From: Lichenostomus cassidix
Taxonomy: Eukaryota > Chordata > Aves > Passeriformes > Meliphagidae
Direction: 5' to 3'
Assembly (NCBI GenBank): GCA_008360975.2
Contig: CM039183.1
Location: 42,461,850-42,525,849 of the forward strand
Length of the DNA stretch: 64,000 bases
Part shown: positions 1-12,960 of the stretch, in pieces
How the letters are laid out: every line of letters begins with the position of its first letter
How positions within the stretch are numbered: position 1 is the first letter of the stretch
Program-made: the position numbers and the translations under genes
The notes under the pieces: model-generated
What the model was told of the DNA's origin: nothing
Seen by the model: the letters and a program-made list of their open reading frames with translations, nothing else
Database searches by the model: none

Positions 1-156
1 AATACGGGTCAGTTATCCCAGTGTTAGAAATCCAGCATGCTTGATATAGATAGTCTGATAAAATTGTTTCTTTAACCAAGAGAAGTGTTTCTTGATCTAA
101 TAAACTGGAAATAAAATACAGAGCTATGCAGGTAGTATGGTTTTTACTTTCTATTT
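1..156. other. AT-rich single-copy DNA
   Basis: No gene, repeat or structured element is recognised here. It ends where the octamer-type 3' end of the first CR1 element begins. Confidence 0.6.
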
Positions 157-978
157 CACAGAATCACAGGGTAATTTAGGTTGGAAGAAACCTCTGGAGA
201 TGATACAGTCTAAGGCCCTCTGATAGAGCAGGCTGCACAAGACCATGCCCATTGAAGTTCTGGGTATCTCCACAGATGGAGACTCCACAGCTTCTCTGGG
301 CAATCTGTTGGAGTGTTTGACCAGCCTCACAGTAAAACCATTAGCTCATGTTTAGGTCAAATTTCCTGTTTGTGGGGGTTTTTTTAGTTGTTTTCTTGTT
401 TTTCTTGATGATTGTTTTTGTTGTTTGTTGTTTACTTTTTGTTCTGCTTTTTTTGTTTGTGCCCATTGCACTGGATTTTTTGTACCAAGTCCATGTTTTT
501 CTTGTATTGGGGAGCCCCAGAACTGGACCCAGCACTCCAGGTGTGGCCTCACAAGTGCTGGGTAGGATTACCTCCATCCATCTGCTGGCACCATAACTAG
601 TGCAGAGAACTATTGTCTGTCTTTGCTGTAAGGACACATTGCTGGCTTCTGTTCAGCTTCTTGTCCATCAGAATTCTCAGGTCATTTTCTGCAAAGCTGG
701 TTCCCAGATGGTTGGCCCCCAGTGTGTACTGGTGTGTGGGCTTGTTCCTGCCCAAATGCATTTCTGCTTCATGAGATTCCTCTAAGCCAAATTTTCCAGC
801 CTGTCCAGGTCTCTCTGAATGGCAGCACAACTATCTGGTGCATCAGCCACTCCTGCTATTGTAGATTGTCTGCAAAAGTGCTGAGAATACACCCTGTCCC
901 AACATCCAGGTTGTTAATGGAGGTGTTAAACCGTATCAGCTCTTGTATCAACCCCTGGGGTACTCCACCGGTGACATT
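157..978 (-). mobile_element. CR1 LINE, 3' part of ORF2 plus 3' end, decayed
   Basis: This is a 5'-truncated CR1 non-LTR retrotransposon lying on the minus strand. Its 3' end is at the low coordinate, where the plus strand shows the CR1 terminal octamers (TCACAGAATCACAG, 157-170) followed by the usual 'ggttggaagaaacctctggag' type sequence. Reading the minus strand from high to low coordinates gives pieces of the C-terminal end of CR1 ORF2 (endonuclease/reverse transcriptase protein): a segment with HLGRNKPTHQYTLGANHLG and DLRILMDKKLNRSQQC at about 610-760, then MRPHLECWVQFWGSP at about 505-552 in another frame. The frames are broken, so no protein is made. Compared with the CR1 layout I remember, roughly 150 bp is missing around 470-500 and a T-rich block sits at 370-457. 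The high-coordinate end (978) is a visual estimate. Confidence 0.9.
370..457. repeat. T/G-rich low-complexity block inside the CR1
   Basis: About 85 bases almost without A or C on the plus strand, made of T runs broken by G and TTG/TTTG units. It sits where CR1 normally has only a few bases between the 'CTTCCTGT' and 'GTTTGTGCCC' segments. Both of those flanks are still recognisable, so the block looks like local expansion or an insertion after the CR1 arrived. Confidence 0.6.
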
Positions 979-3900
979 TAAGCAAGTTATAGTTAAAACC
1001 ATCTCATATTTTATTCATTCAATCTAAAATATTTTTCCTAAATTATTTTGGTAATTGCAATTCTTCAATTGCTTTTTTCTCCTCTGCTTCAGAATTAAAG
1101 ACATAATGACCATTCTCAGATCTAGGCTTTAGTGAATTCTTCAGTAGTTGAGATTTGGCATCAGGATGGCCTGAGTTCATTGCTACTTAATGTAACAGCT
1201 TGTATCAGTTCAAAATGTTTGCAGTTTGCTTTAAAAGCAAAGTGATCAATTCACCCCAACTAGGCAACCAAACTAGTCAAATTTCAGTCAGGTGTTACTT
1301 CTTCGAGGGATCATTAATATGAAGTCTCATGCTCTGCAACGCTGCTAAAGAGACGTTTAAAAACACCTGTGTTACATCTGAGGACATCAGTCTCCCCTCC
1401 CACCACACAAAGCATGCAGTTACAGAGTCTGACAACTTGAATCTCTTTCAGCTGCTGAAGACATCGAGTACTCAGATCTCTGAAGGTGAGGCACAGCTGT
1501 GAACTCCTCAGCAGAACACTGTCAGTGCTTCTCCAAGGAAAGGTGCCCAGGGCAGCTGTGCCTACTGTAGCTGCTGAATTCTTCCCATGCCAGAGAATTT
1601 GCCCATGTGCTGTTGTCTTCCTGCTGAGTTCAGATAAACCTAGATAAAATTTTTGATGCAGCAGTAGTCACCATGAGCAGTCTAGTCATCTGAAGGCTTG
1701 CCAGTCCTTATGAAAGCAGGTGGAAGTCTGTAAATTTGAGGCAAAGGAAAAAATAAACAATGGGATTGTTCATTCCCTTCACTGTTTTGCAAATCACGTG
1801 AATAACTCACAGATTTCTAAACTCCCTTTTATGACAGAGGGAATTAGGCAATAATATTTTACAAAGCATTTTTACTCTCTGCTGTCTTCCAGACCAAAAG
1901 TGATGTTTGTTCCTTGTGCTAGATGCCACTTATTCTGCCTGATAAATGCTGTCAATAGTTGGAAGGATGTAAAATTTTATTTCCAAGCCTGATAAAGGTA
2001 GTTGTGCTAAGAAGCAAGTGAATCAAACATAGGTGTATTTGCCAGTAGTCTAGGCAAGCCAAAGATACGTACTAGACATATATTGTCCAATCACTTGAGT
2101 TGTATTGAGCACATGGCTCCTGGGAGTGCTGGAGAGTCTCTTCCTGGATACTTCCAGGGACAAGGTATTCACCCAAAGGGGATTCACTTCTTTTTCAGAA
2201 GTGGCCTGCATGGGGTCATAAGCCTTTTTGACTCTGTCATTAAGGAAACATGCATCTCCTTCAGTGCATGTGCCACCTGAAATGTTCAAGGCAGAAGTAA
2301 CAGTCATTCTGTCACTCTGTAATGCTCATCAAAATACTGATTTTTCTCACTGTAGAACCCCTGAAGTTATTGGCATTGGTAGCTCCACTCTTGATAGCCA
2401 AAATTCTCATCACCAAGGCCTTGATTCCTTCTTATTTGTGATGCGGCTGCCAGACGGCTGACTTTGGAGCTAAGATACCAACAACCCTAGTTTACCCACA
2501 AGAAATACTTGTTAGACAGATCCTTGTGGGCAAGGGAGTAGCCTTATTTATTCATTGTACCTCAGTCAACTTTAGCCCACCAAAAGTATATCTTTTAGGT
2601 GCTTTTTCAGGTTTGGGTGGTTTTTGCTGTGGTGGTTCTTTGGTTAAGCAAATTCTTTTGGTTTATAGAAAGAGGCTATTAAGGAGAAAACCTGTATTGT
2701 CATTATCTATAGCTAGAAGAACAGGTACTATCTAAAGCATATTAAGAGTGTCATAGTATGGAATCATCACTCTAGATCACTTTACAAGTTTTGGGAAACT
2801 CTACAGAATAAATATGTATATTCCTTCAGGCATACAGAGCCACCATGAGGTGCTGTTTCCACAGCTTATGTTTATGGGAGAACAGTATGTTTAGAAGGAA
2901 AGTGTGCCTATTACCAATTTTTATTTTTGAACAGGGTTCTAAATCACTTCCAGAAAGTGAGGGGTACTCATTGTGTTGGCATATTATGTGGTTGTAGGTA
3001 CTAAAAGCAAAGATATATATTCTTAGAGCTGTAAATACACTCCTAGAACAGTTTACCCCCTTTACCCTAAAACCTTTTAACACTTTCAGGGTTTGCAAGG
3101 AAGAAAAATAGCAGTTCTCCCTCCTAGTTGTGTGTCAGACAAGTAGAGGATACTGCTGGAGGTAGTTCCATGATAAAAGTATAGTATGACTATACATACA
3201 GTGCATGCTTTCAAAAAGAGAAAATTACCTCAGATTTTGTGTGTAATGATTGTAGTGCTTGTTTTGAGACTTAATTTTTGTGATATCTGATGAATTTTTT
3301 TGAATACCTGTGGAAGTCAGAATAGAATGAGGCTGGGTTACAGTTGAAAAGAAGCCTAAGTAGAAAAGTTTTGTCCTCTTCCTTGTCTATGTAGTCAAAT
3401 TTAAGTTTCTGTTGCTGTTTGTTTTTAAATTTTCTGATTTTTTTTTTTGTAAGTCATACCTTTGATCCAAAGTTTCTAACTAGTTTTTCCCTTTTATTTT
3501 TCAACCTATACTCAAGTCCTTCATGTACTGAAGTCTAGTTTTGTCAGTTTGGGGAAGGGAGGTTGAGGAGTGCTCCCTTTTCAAATAAGTTCACAGAGAT
3601 TTTTTTCAAAACCTGTAGTTCTTGTATTTTGGACTACTGAGCAAGCATATGAATCTCTAAAAAGTACGGCAACATTTCCATCAGTTCCCCATATTTAATA
3701 AGCCTTGGCTTTATGGTTTATATTTTGGTCATGATACTTCTCATAAACTATACTAATTGAGTTATAGTCTTGTTTGCTGTATTAAGACTTTCAGCTCTTC
3801 TTCATCTTTAGTGTGGTTTTATACAACTATTTAAGGTTAGTTTAATTCACTCTTCTCTCTCATTGCTTTATTGTTACCATATTTATCAGTAAATGCATCT

Positions 3901-4439
3901 CTCCTCATTTTAGGCCAATGTCTAGGTTGCCTTATTTTCCTGTGTGCCTTTCTCAGCTGCCCCATTCAATCCTTATATAAAATCATCCTTAGTAGGTTAA
4001 GACATCAAAATGCTGCATCAAATCTTTGTCTAATAACTTGTCTAGGTAGGCTTGTCCCAAGAGGTGTCCAATATCAAAGAGTTAAAAACACTATACCTAA
4101 GTGTTATCAGTTCAGTGACCTCTCCCATGCCACTTTCAACAATAATTAACAGCGCTGTTTCAAAGAAGATTTTTAAAAGTATGCACATGTAATTGCATTG
4201 AATTGATGCAGCCAGTTCACATTTGAGGTTATAAAATTCAAGTACTTTAGGAGTTCTGCAAATTGTTTAAAAGGCCAGTTAGATGTTAATTTCTGAAAAC
4301 TTTTGCGTACATTTGAACTAAATGCTTTCTTTTTACTTTGTGATATGTTTTAATATTTTGTCTAGAAAATGCAGCATTGAACAGCATCTTCTAAATGGCT
4401 GTATTTTTCTGCTGTTTTCAGTGCAATGAGTTGATCAGG
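979..4439. other. AT-rich single-copy DNA, no gene seen
   Basis: Read in both directions without finding a gene, RNA or recognisable repeat. The longest open frames are about 90 codons (for example 3871-4149 plus strand), have no domain-like features and are not credible genes. An 11-base T run lies at 3438-3448. Confidence 0.55.
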
Positions 4440-4635
4440 AAAGTTGTAACTGCAGGCAGTACAAACTGGAGATCACACCCTGGCTCCAGGGCAAGTTTGG
4501 CTTTTGATCTTGGGTGAGTCACTACCAATTTCTTTTTGCTTACATTGTAGTGCTTGTCTGTAAGATGAGCCCAAGGACTTCATCCTTTTTTGTAAGGGAC
4601 TTTCAGAGCTCCGATCAAAGGCACCATGTTTCAGC
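4440..4635 (+). mobile_element. Old amniote CORE-SINE (MIR-like)
   Basis: The stretch at 4505-4522 reads GATCTTGGGTGAGTCACT, close to the MIR/CORE-SINE core, and is followed by TCTGTAAGATGAG (4557-4569), matching the 'TCTGTAAAATGGG' block. It ends with TTTGTAAGGGACTTTCAGAG and ATCAAAGGCACC, like the tail ending in 'TTGTAAAGCRCTTTGAGATC...GAAAGGCGC' found in amniote-wide CORE-SINEs. The order and spacing of the three blocks fit a plus-strand copy. The copy is strongly diverged, as expected for an element that stopped moving before birds arose. The 5' tRNA-like head is not recognisable and the left border is uncertain. Confidence 0.6.
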
Positions 4636-7600
4636 GGTAAACAACAGCTGCAGCAGTAAATGCCTTGACTTCACACACAAAGGGGAGCTCTAACTCAGCC
4701 TGGGAACTGAATACACCACAGCTGTACATACTTTTCTTTCACATCACAGGTTTCTTGCAAGTTAAAGTTTAACTTTGGTAAGGAGCAATTCCAGTCACAA
4801 CTGGTTGCAATGATTTAGCTAGTAACTGCCACATTAGGGAAACGAGTACACAAAGTTTAGTGTTTGGTTTTGGTTGGTTTGGTTGGGTTTCTTTTCAAGA
4901 TTCTCATGATTGGTCAAAGCGATTAGTTTAGGATTGATTTACTGGTTCATACAACACATTTTGTTACATTGTTCTCTTCCACCCTAAATTCATTAGGATA
5001 CTCGGTATTTTCCTTTGTCTGAATGAAAGAATCCTATTTCAACCACTGCTGATTAATACTACTCTTACAAAGTTGTATTGGTTGGTTGCTCCCCATTTAT
5101 GAGTGGGCAGCAAATATGCAAATATTCCCTAAAGAAGAACGATGTTACAGCTTATTGCCTCAAATGTCAGGATAAGTTTGTCTTTTTCACTGAAGCATTA
5201 TCTCTTGGAACGGCTCCATCTTTAGCTCGGAGAAGGGATTTAATGAATTAATGTGAAGTATAAGGATGAGGGAGGAGAAGTGTTACTCCATCATCTAGAT
5301 TTAGGCTATGCAGAAATAAGTCCTGGCTGTGAGCTGGAAGAGTGAGCTCTGAATGGGTCTCTGGAGGCTCACTCAATGGTACAGAAAGCCCTGGCTCATA
5401 ACTGAGCTGCAGAAGTCGAATGCCTAAAGTTGTACCATAAATCTCATCTCCCTAAAGTACAGATCCTGCAGTAGTACATTGTGGTGGGAGAGACAATCTG
5501 TTACTGCCAGCATTCAGCACCACAGTATCTGTGTGCTTTAAGGGTAAGGCAATAAGCTTGAAAGAATGCATGGTTGAAAGCCTCCAGCATCAAATTGCAG
5601 AGGGAAGCAGTTGATGGAAGAACTGCGCAGTAGAGCTATGTTGTGCCAAGTTTCGATTCTTTAAACGAGCCAAAATGAAGTTCGCTGCCCTTAAAGTTAA
5701 CCACCTACATGACCTGAGGAGGTATTTTCTATGAAGTCTCTACTGATTAATAGTCCCTCTTTTGTTTACCTTTACTTTTTTGATCGTGCAGCCTTCCGTG
5801 CTACTGTGGCTGTAACCTGCCTGCCGTGGTTGTACACAAGTGGTAGGGCAGTCACAGCCAGTGCCTTTTGTGTCATTGATACATTGTTTGTATTTAGAAG
5901 CAGAGAGGGTTGGGAGTTTTCAATTATACTTTTGACAAAAGAAAAGCAAAACTGTCAAAGCCAAAAATTTTTGTCCAAGTATGTGTTTGATAATCAGTTT
6001 ATCCTTGGTTCATCTCTGATAGCCAGATAATTTCCCATCACTGAGAAATTATAAGCCTCTTTATTAAGGAAGGAGTGTCTTAAAGGGACACCTTGTATTA
6101 CTTGAGTTTCATGTATCTTCTTGGATTTTTTACATTAAAAGTGATTTTCCTATTTTTGGAGTATTCTGAAGTGAAGTTCATCATACAAAAGCTTGAAATG
6201 GATAGGTGGCAAAAGCTCTTGAGTCTTTTCACCTGGGACAGGGTAATTCCAAGGAGCAATCTACTTCAAGAGAATATACTTATGGTACAATGGTGAAAAA
6301 CAAATTCTTAACCTCACCTTTTTCTTAAGGCTAGAAACACAGCACTCAAATCACAGCCAGACTTCAACATACTTGTACTTCTCTAGTGGTTACAGAAAAA
6401 GGTACTTCTTCTTTCTCTAAATTACTGTAGAGGGTTGATAACTGAGCCACTGTATTGCAGGGTATAACCAATTGCATTTCACCAACAACTGCTGTTGTTC
6501 CTCTGTGCCCTCAGCCTTGTACATTTGTTGTAGGATTTTAAACAATGTTATAAATGCCTTCTGGAAGGAGTCCTGGAAGCCTAAGATTTTCTGTATTTAA
6601 TGATGTTTCAGTTGCACACTCCCTTGGTATGCCAGACATACTCATTTTGATGGACAAGGATGCTGCTTTTCGTAAGATCTACTGTAATCAACTTTCAGAT
6701 GTAATTTGAGCCATGTGCTGAGTGGATGAAAAATAGTAAGTGAAATGTGATACCTTATAGACCCATGAACTTAAAACCAGCTACTAACAGACATGAAGTT
6801 TGCCCACTGGCACTTCATGCAATAGATTAACTTGCTGGGAGACTAAAGAGGAAATCAAGATGAATCTACTCTACTTTGTGAGCCTTGGAGACTCTCCAAA
6901 CTCTGACAACTGCAGTTGCTGGGATGTGGAAATGCCGTGGTTTTGCTGTGGGGAAAAAAACAACAGTCATCTTTTGGTACCCAAGGCAACAAACAGAAGC
7001 AATTTCTGCCTCCTCTCCCCCCTGCCACATACCAACAGTGAGTATAGCAACAGAATTTGCTTTCTATTCAAGTACAAATAAATATTCAATACCTGTTCAC
7101 CCCTGCTGATTAAAAGGAAAATTGAACTTTAACCTATTCAGTTATCAAACCCAGTTAGACTCCTTATTCCTCCAGTAAGCATGGAATGTGCCCAATGCCA
7201 AATTCCTCTGCTGCTCATAGTGTTGAAGTTGGGAACGGCAACATCAGCTGAGGAAAAAGGTTGTCTTTGCACTTAGAAAAGTAAGGATTGTAGAACACTG
7301 AGCCTTATGCTCCAGTTAATTAACTGGAGCATTGAATGGTCAGGTAGAAATCCTGACAAGAAAGTAATCTATTCAGAATTGTGTGCAATGATGTAGCAAA
7401 ACCACAAGCAGATAAAGAAAATCAGTGTTCTTTCACCCAGCATGATTAATACACATGATGATGAGTATGCAGCAATGCAGCAGAATTATTAATTAACTCA
7501 TACTCACAAGTGGCATAATTAAGGAAGAATTGCATTACAAACATAAGAGAACTAATTGACTCTAAAACATTTTTCATTTGTTTAAAGCACACAGAGGTAG

Positions 7601-9226
7601 CTGTCAATATGGTATCATAGGACTACCTGGTGGGGAGAATTACATTTCAGCTTCCTTCACTGCACTCACAGCTGTCTGAACTAGTGAGTTTGTGGTTTCA
7701 GGGGAGGTTGTAGGATGGCCATAGAAGAGAAAGTCTGCAGCATTAATTCAAGGTCTCTTCCCTGGAATTATACAGCCTAGGGAGGTATTGGAAACAAATT
7801 GGCTGGGCAAGAAATGAAGGTTGACTGGATGGAGTTCCATATGAGGAGGTGAAGCCCTAACAATCCAGAGCAGAAGCTGGAAGGCCACCTGCTGACTGTG
7901 CAGAAAAGGATGGCTCTGGAGGGCAGTGCAGCCTCAAAGGACCTGGGGGCTGACTCTGGAGCAGAGGGAAGTAGGGGTCACACAGGAGCCTGGGTGAAGG
8001 GTCCAGCCTCTTTCCCTGGATCATGACTAAGGAGAACTGTGTTGTGTCAGCATGCTGGATGTAATACCACCACCCTTGTTTTTGAATAGGATGTCTAAGG
8101 CTCCAGGAAGGAGGAGAGGCCCAATTTTTCTAATTATTTTATTCCCTTTTTAAGCTTTGTTAAAGTGCCTCTGTACAAATAATTCTCTTGAGAAGTTCAC
8201 TAAAGTGTAAGATACCAGACCTAAATGCATGTTGCATAAGTGCCTCTGGGAATGAATTACTGGAAGTTCTTGTTTAGAATATCTTTAAGCGCCATCTAAA
8301 GAAATTAAAGATTTTTTCCAAAGTAAAAAAATTGATAAAAGAAGAATAAAAAATGCTACAAATGTAACCTTGCAGCTCTAAAAAGGTTTTTACCTTTGAG
8401 TGGCTTTTCTAGCTACATAAAAATCTCTAGTTTCCTTGAAGCTTCAGTCCTGTGCTTGAGCTCGTATTTGTCTATGAGACAAATAATTAAGGTTAAAAGC
8501 TTGGCAGTTTTGGTAGAGTTATATACATGTAAAAGAAGTTGAATCCTGAGGAGTGATCTAAACCATTTACTCTAATAGCCTTCCATGTCTCTTGTCAAAG
8601 CTAATTGAGAGAATTTTCCTTGCAGCATCTGGCTGTTTTGTTTTAGTCTGTCAGTTTGCTTGGGAAGTCCTGTCTCTTCTTTGAAGGAAAGCACGGGGGG
8701 AGAGACTGGACGACAAAAGGACTAGCAGAAACTGTAGATTCCTTTCTCAAATGTTAAGTCAAAATAATTTCAAAATGAAAAAAAAATAAAAAGAAAAAGC
8801 CAAACCAAAATGAAAAACATCTACTGGGACAGGTACCCATCAAAATTATGAGCTTAATAGCTTACACTTACTATTTCTCATCCTAACAGGCTTGGCCCAC
8901 TCAAATCCATTTCTATGGGCAAAAGGTGCAAGTACCTGCAAGTAGCATAACTTCATGGCAAAAAAAAATTTAAAAAATGTTTTTTGACAACGCTGCAGAT
9001 TATTTCCCTCTATTTTAAAAACACTTGTGATATTGTAGGTTGCTTGTACTTCTAAAAGATCAGCAACAGCCAGTCCTGGTATGGAAAAGGAGAGAAAGCA
9101 AGGAATTGAAGTCCATTGCTGGAGTGCTGCTTGATGTCTGGAGGAGCTTAACACTGAGAGAGGTTAGGCTTGGGTTCAAATTTTTGATCTCGTGCCAATG
9201 CAGAAGCGAAGCTCAAGAGAATGACG
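4636..9226. other. AT-rich single-copy DNA, no gene seen
   Basis: No exon, RNA or mobile element is recognised. It holds a GGTTT-rich run (about 4862-4895), a perfect 26-bp palindrome (7307-7332, listed separately), a somewhat more GC-rich stretch at about 7860-8060 with no open frame of note, and an A-rich stretch at about 8770-8820. Confidence 0.55.
7307..7332. repeat. Perfect 26-bp palindrome
   Basis: Thirteen bases on each side of the centre (between 7319 and 7320) pair perfectly: left half ATGCTCCAGTTAA, right half its exact complement. There is no spacer, and the next outer pair (T/T) does not match. As DNA it could form a cruciform or bind a symmetrical protein dimer. The centre is TTAATTAA. 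No repeat family is recognised around it. Confidence 0.95.
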
Positions 9227-9445
9227 GTGAGTTAATTTTCTTTTGGGTAAGAAGTCCGAGGTTGTTTGGGGAGCCGAGCGGCTCCGGAGCTGTGGCCACC
9301 AGATGTCAGCAGTGCTCGCCGGCCGAGGGCACCGAGGGACTCAGCCTGGCCGGGAAACCTGTCAGCGTGTGGGGGGCTTGGTGGGCATCGACAGGTGGGC
9401 AGGGAGCGGATGAAAACCAGGGCATTGCACGGAATAAAAGCAACA
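9227..9445. promoter_or_regulatory. Small CpG-rich, GC-rich pocket
   Basis: By hand count 9241-9420 has about 65% G+C and 12 CpG dinucleotides, against AT-rich, CpG-poor DNA on both sides. A strong splice-donor-like motif, G|GTGAGT, lies just upstream with the cut at 9226/9227. An open frame runs through the pocket on the plus strand (9040-9459, 139 codons) but has no recognisable domain and may be open only because GC-rich DNA has fewer stops. It could be a minor promoter, a first exon of a non-coding RNA, or a GC-rich remnant of an unrecognised insertion. It is shorter than a standard CpG island. Confidence 0.35.
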
Positions 9446-12400
9446 TAGTATGGTTTTGACACTTGTTCTCTGGTAAGGCTCTGCCACGTGCTTTAGAAAC
9501 TCTTATATCTCTTTCCCAATCCTTCCCCAGGACGTTCACCAATTAAAAGCATGATTTCCTGTGTGCTCCTGATCATCCGGAATTGTACAGGATTATAAAG
9601 CATTCATGCAGTTTGCTGTTGCTGGTTTTTACCATTGCTGTGTGTGTGGGTAATGATGGTAACTGGTACAGCAAGGGCAGAGAGCAAGAGTCAAAGCTTA
9701 AGCAGAGAATTCTGTGGTATAGGAGGGTCTCCTAAGGAGCAGAGCTCTAATCTTGGGCAAATTCCTTTAGCCTTAGGTCCAGAAATAAAGAATTACTTGA
9801 GGAGATACCATGAGATGTAATTATCTCCGTTTTTCAACTAGCTTCCCTTTAATTGAAAGAGAAGCAGTATCAGGCTTGAGAGTCATAAAGGGCTTTTAAA
9901 CATGGATGGGAATATTAAATCAAAAGTATTTTTATTTGAAGTATCAAACAGAGAGAATAAAATGACAGAATTATTCTCTTTCATAAATTTCATCATTCTC
10001 ATAAATTTCTTTTAGTGAAAGATTTTCTCTTTAATCAAGGAGAAAGATGTCATTTTGCTGAAGCCTCCACAAGAGATATGGCTTTACTTCAACTTCTTTT
10101 ATATGACCTTGTGTGCAAGGCTCAAGGACGAGATTTAAATACAGCATACAAGAGAGAAGAAACTTAGCAAGAGTCTGTTTGAGGAAAGTGCTCAGACCGT
10201 TTTTTCCTTTCTTTCAATGCCTTCACCTAGCCAGCTGGTTTGGACCAGGTTTGTCTTCTAATATTTAGCTTCTCTTGAAGCAACAATTGCTGTTCTTTAC
10301 TTCTTTTTCACTCTAGCAACAGAAAATTATCCAGTGTTACTATTGTGTTGCAAAACTTATTCATCAATGTGGACTGCTTATCAGTCCTTGCTGTACCTTG
10401 CAGTTACCCTGTATGTCTTGGCTTTTCTCAAAGGGACATTTTCCCCCTCTTTTGATTCTTGTTGCTTTTCAGTCCTTTTCTAAGTCTTTCAGATTTGCTT
10501 CATTTTGTGGAGATATTTAAAAAATGGATTCTTCTGTGTCCTCATTTCTAGGGGGAAGACAGCACAGGTACTTCTGCTAGACCATGATCCTAGCCTGTCT
10601 TACATTTTTTTCTAATGCTGAAATTTCCCACGGGTTGACAGAGAAAGCAGAGTACTGGCCAGTGCAGCAGACCACATGATTTAACCTTTGTGTTTTGCCT
10701 ACCACTGTGACCTTCATGTGTTTTTAGAAGCAGGTCAGTGTGTAGTGCCTCTGGCAGCACTTTTCTCTCACCCTTAAATAGCAAGCCAGCAGTTAGAGAA
10801 AGCCATGGTGATTTGAATTGATAATATGGCCTCGGTATATAATTCCATAGCCACCTGAGAAAATAAGCTTTCATTACTTTCTGTAACTATCTCATCTTTT
10901 ATTGTTGCTTCTGTAAATCCATTCTATGCCGTTTCTCATGAGTTTATTTCCATACACAGACATTGCATGCCTTGTGTAATTTTTCCTATGGTTCTCAAGA
11001 GCAGATTGATCAGGTGCTCTTAGAAGCATGTCTGCCATTAGCAGATAATGTTGCATTTTGTACAGTGCTGACAAGTCATACAGCTACAGCTGGAAAAGGC
11101 CAGCTTTCTCAAAGTGTAATTCTTCTCTCCGCAGCAGTATTGTCACTGCCATTTTTTGCCAGAAGTGGTGCCCATTGAATGTGCCTGTGTGTAGCAACTC
11201 TGTTTCAGCAAGAACTCAGGGGGCATATGTTGCTCACACCCAAAGTTCATCATTTTCTTGCACATATACTGTGCCTTATGTTGCCTTTTGAGGTGTTTGT
11301 AGAAAACTTGCTCTGTCTTTTGGTGTAAAAGCATCATGCAAGGATGACAGCTTCATTTTAAGGCCTTTAAAGCAGGAAGATTCTTTTTTAGGAGGACATT
11401 CCAGCTCCTTCTCTCTGTACAAAGACATGGAGATGAGCAGAGGCTTACAAGGTCGATGTGGGTGTTCCTCCAGAGTTCACTGTGCCTGGATGCCTCTGTG
11501 TTAGTTGTATTGTTTTCTCCCAGTCTTTCTCCCAGCAATATCATTTAGGTGACTTTCAAGTTATCTCTCAAATTTCAGCTGTTTGTTGAGCCTATTCTGA
11601 TCTGCTCTTGTCCTCCCAGGATGCTGTCAACAGATATTTTGCCCTGTATTCCTTCAGGAAAGAAGCTGTTTTAGGAAGCTGTGGTACTTTCTTCTAGGGG
11701 AAAAAAAAATGTACCAGAAGAGATTTTAACTCACGGAGTATATGTTCCTATGAGGCATAATGGAAGTGCATATTTAAGTCTCCTTATCCAGGGGAATGGG
11801 CCAGAATAATTGAAAATTATTTAAAAATATTGAGCTTTAACCATAATGATAAGAATGTCCTGCTTGTGAGATGCAATTGTATTTACCAAATATTTAATGT
11901 CCTTAATATTTACATCAATTGCTTACTATTTCTCCCTGCTACAGCTGGTAAATTCAGTTTGTTTTTTAATTCAGTTAATAAATTTTATAAATATATTTGT
12001 AGAGTTATTGACAAAGGATATTTCTGGTAGCATGAATTGCGGGGCAGTGGAACACTAAAAATCTACCTGTCACATTAAAGATATCTGAGAATTAATTTTG
12101 TGGGTTTTTTTAAGAAGTCCTAACTGTATGCACTATCTAAATCAAATCCAGAACCAAGAGCCCTTAAAAAAATTAAATGATCTGATCCTAGCTCTTTATT
12201 CTGAGATTTTACAGTCTTCTTTTAGCTGTGTTTTGTTTCTGTTTTCTCAATTCAAAATCAAATCATTCCCTTAAAAGAAATTGGATCCTTCATGTCCATT
12301 CCTAGTTTTTCTGGTTTTGCCTCTAAATTCTATTTTTTTAGAACAGGTGCTTGTCTGGGTGTAATTTACTTCTTGTGATAGAGTTAATTGGGATGTTCCA

Positions 12401-12960
12401 GCTCTTGCAGACAGGATCTGCTCATAGAAGTCTGCCCTGCCACCTGTGATGCCTCCTGCTGTACAGCATTACAGCATTTGTTGGATGGTCCTCACTGCAC
12501 GTGCTTCCAAAACGTGAAAAATTATTAATTTCCTTCCATTATTTTCCAGTTGCTGCAGAGTCACTCTCCCATGTCTTCCACACATTTTTATTTCCCAATT
12601 CCAAGCAACCAGCTTTGTGAGGTATCTTCTAAAGTTCTTTGCTCTGAGGTAACTCTGTTTTTCAGTTTCCTTTATCACAGGTGCTTCTCATTGAGTGTTT
12701 TCATTCTCTGCTAGAGGAGCCAACAGCTTGACAACCTTTCCCATTAAAAAGCCTATCCCTTTAGCCATCTGTTCTCACTGTGAGTCTCTGATATCCAACT
12801 AAGGGATCTGTCACATCTGACTTAATTTAGTCACAAATACATAGCAGTAAAACATTAAACCAGCTTTTTCTGTTCCTGGACTTGCAGCAATTCCTTTTCT
12901 TCTAGAGGGGAGTATTTCTGAGCCTTGTTTCTGCAGGAGCCATGGTGCTGCTGGCACTGA
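9446..12960. other. AT-rich single-copy DNA, no gene seen
   Basis: Apart from the MIR-like fragment near 9.75 kb, nothing is recognised. Open frames are below 100 codons and show no domain. The stretch 12390-12700 reads like ordinary single-copy sequence. Confidence 0.5.
9738..9785 (+). mobile_element. Possible MIR/CORE-SINE core fragment
   Basis: AGAGCTCTAATCTTGGGCAA followed by ATTCCTTTAGCC resembles the MIR core 'GACCTTGGGCAAGTTACTTAACC'. Only about 40 bases match and no tail block is seen, so this may be chance. Confidence 0.3.
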
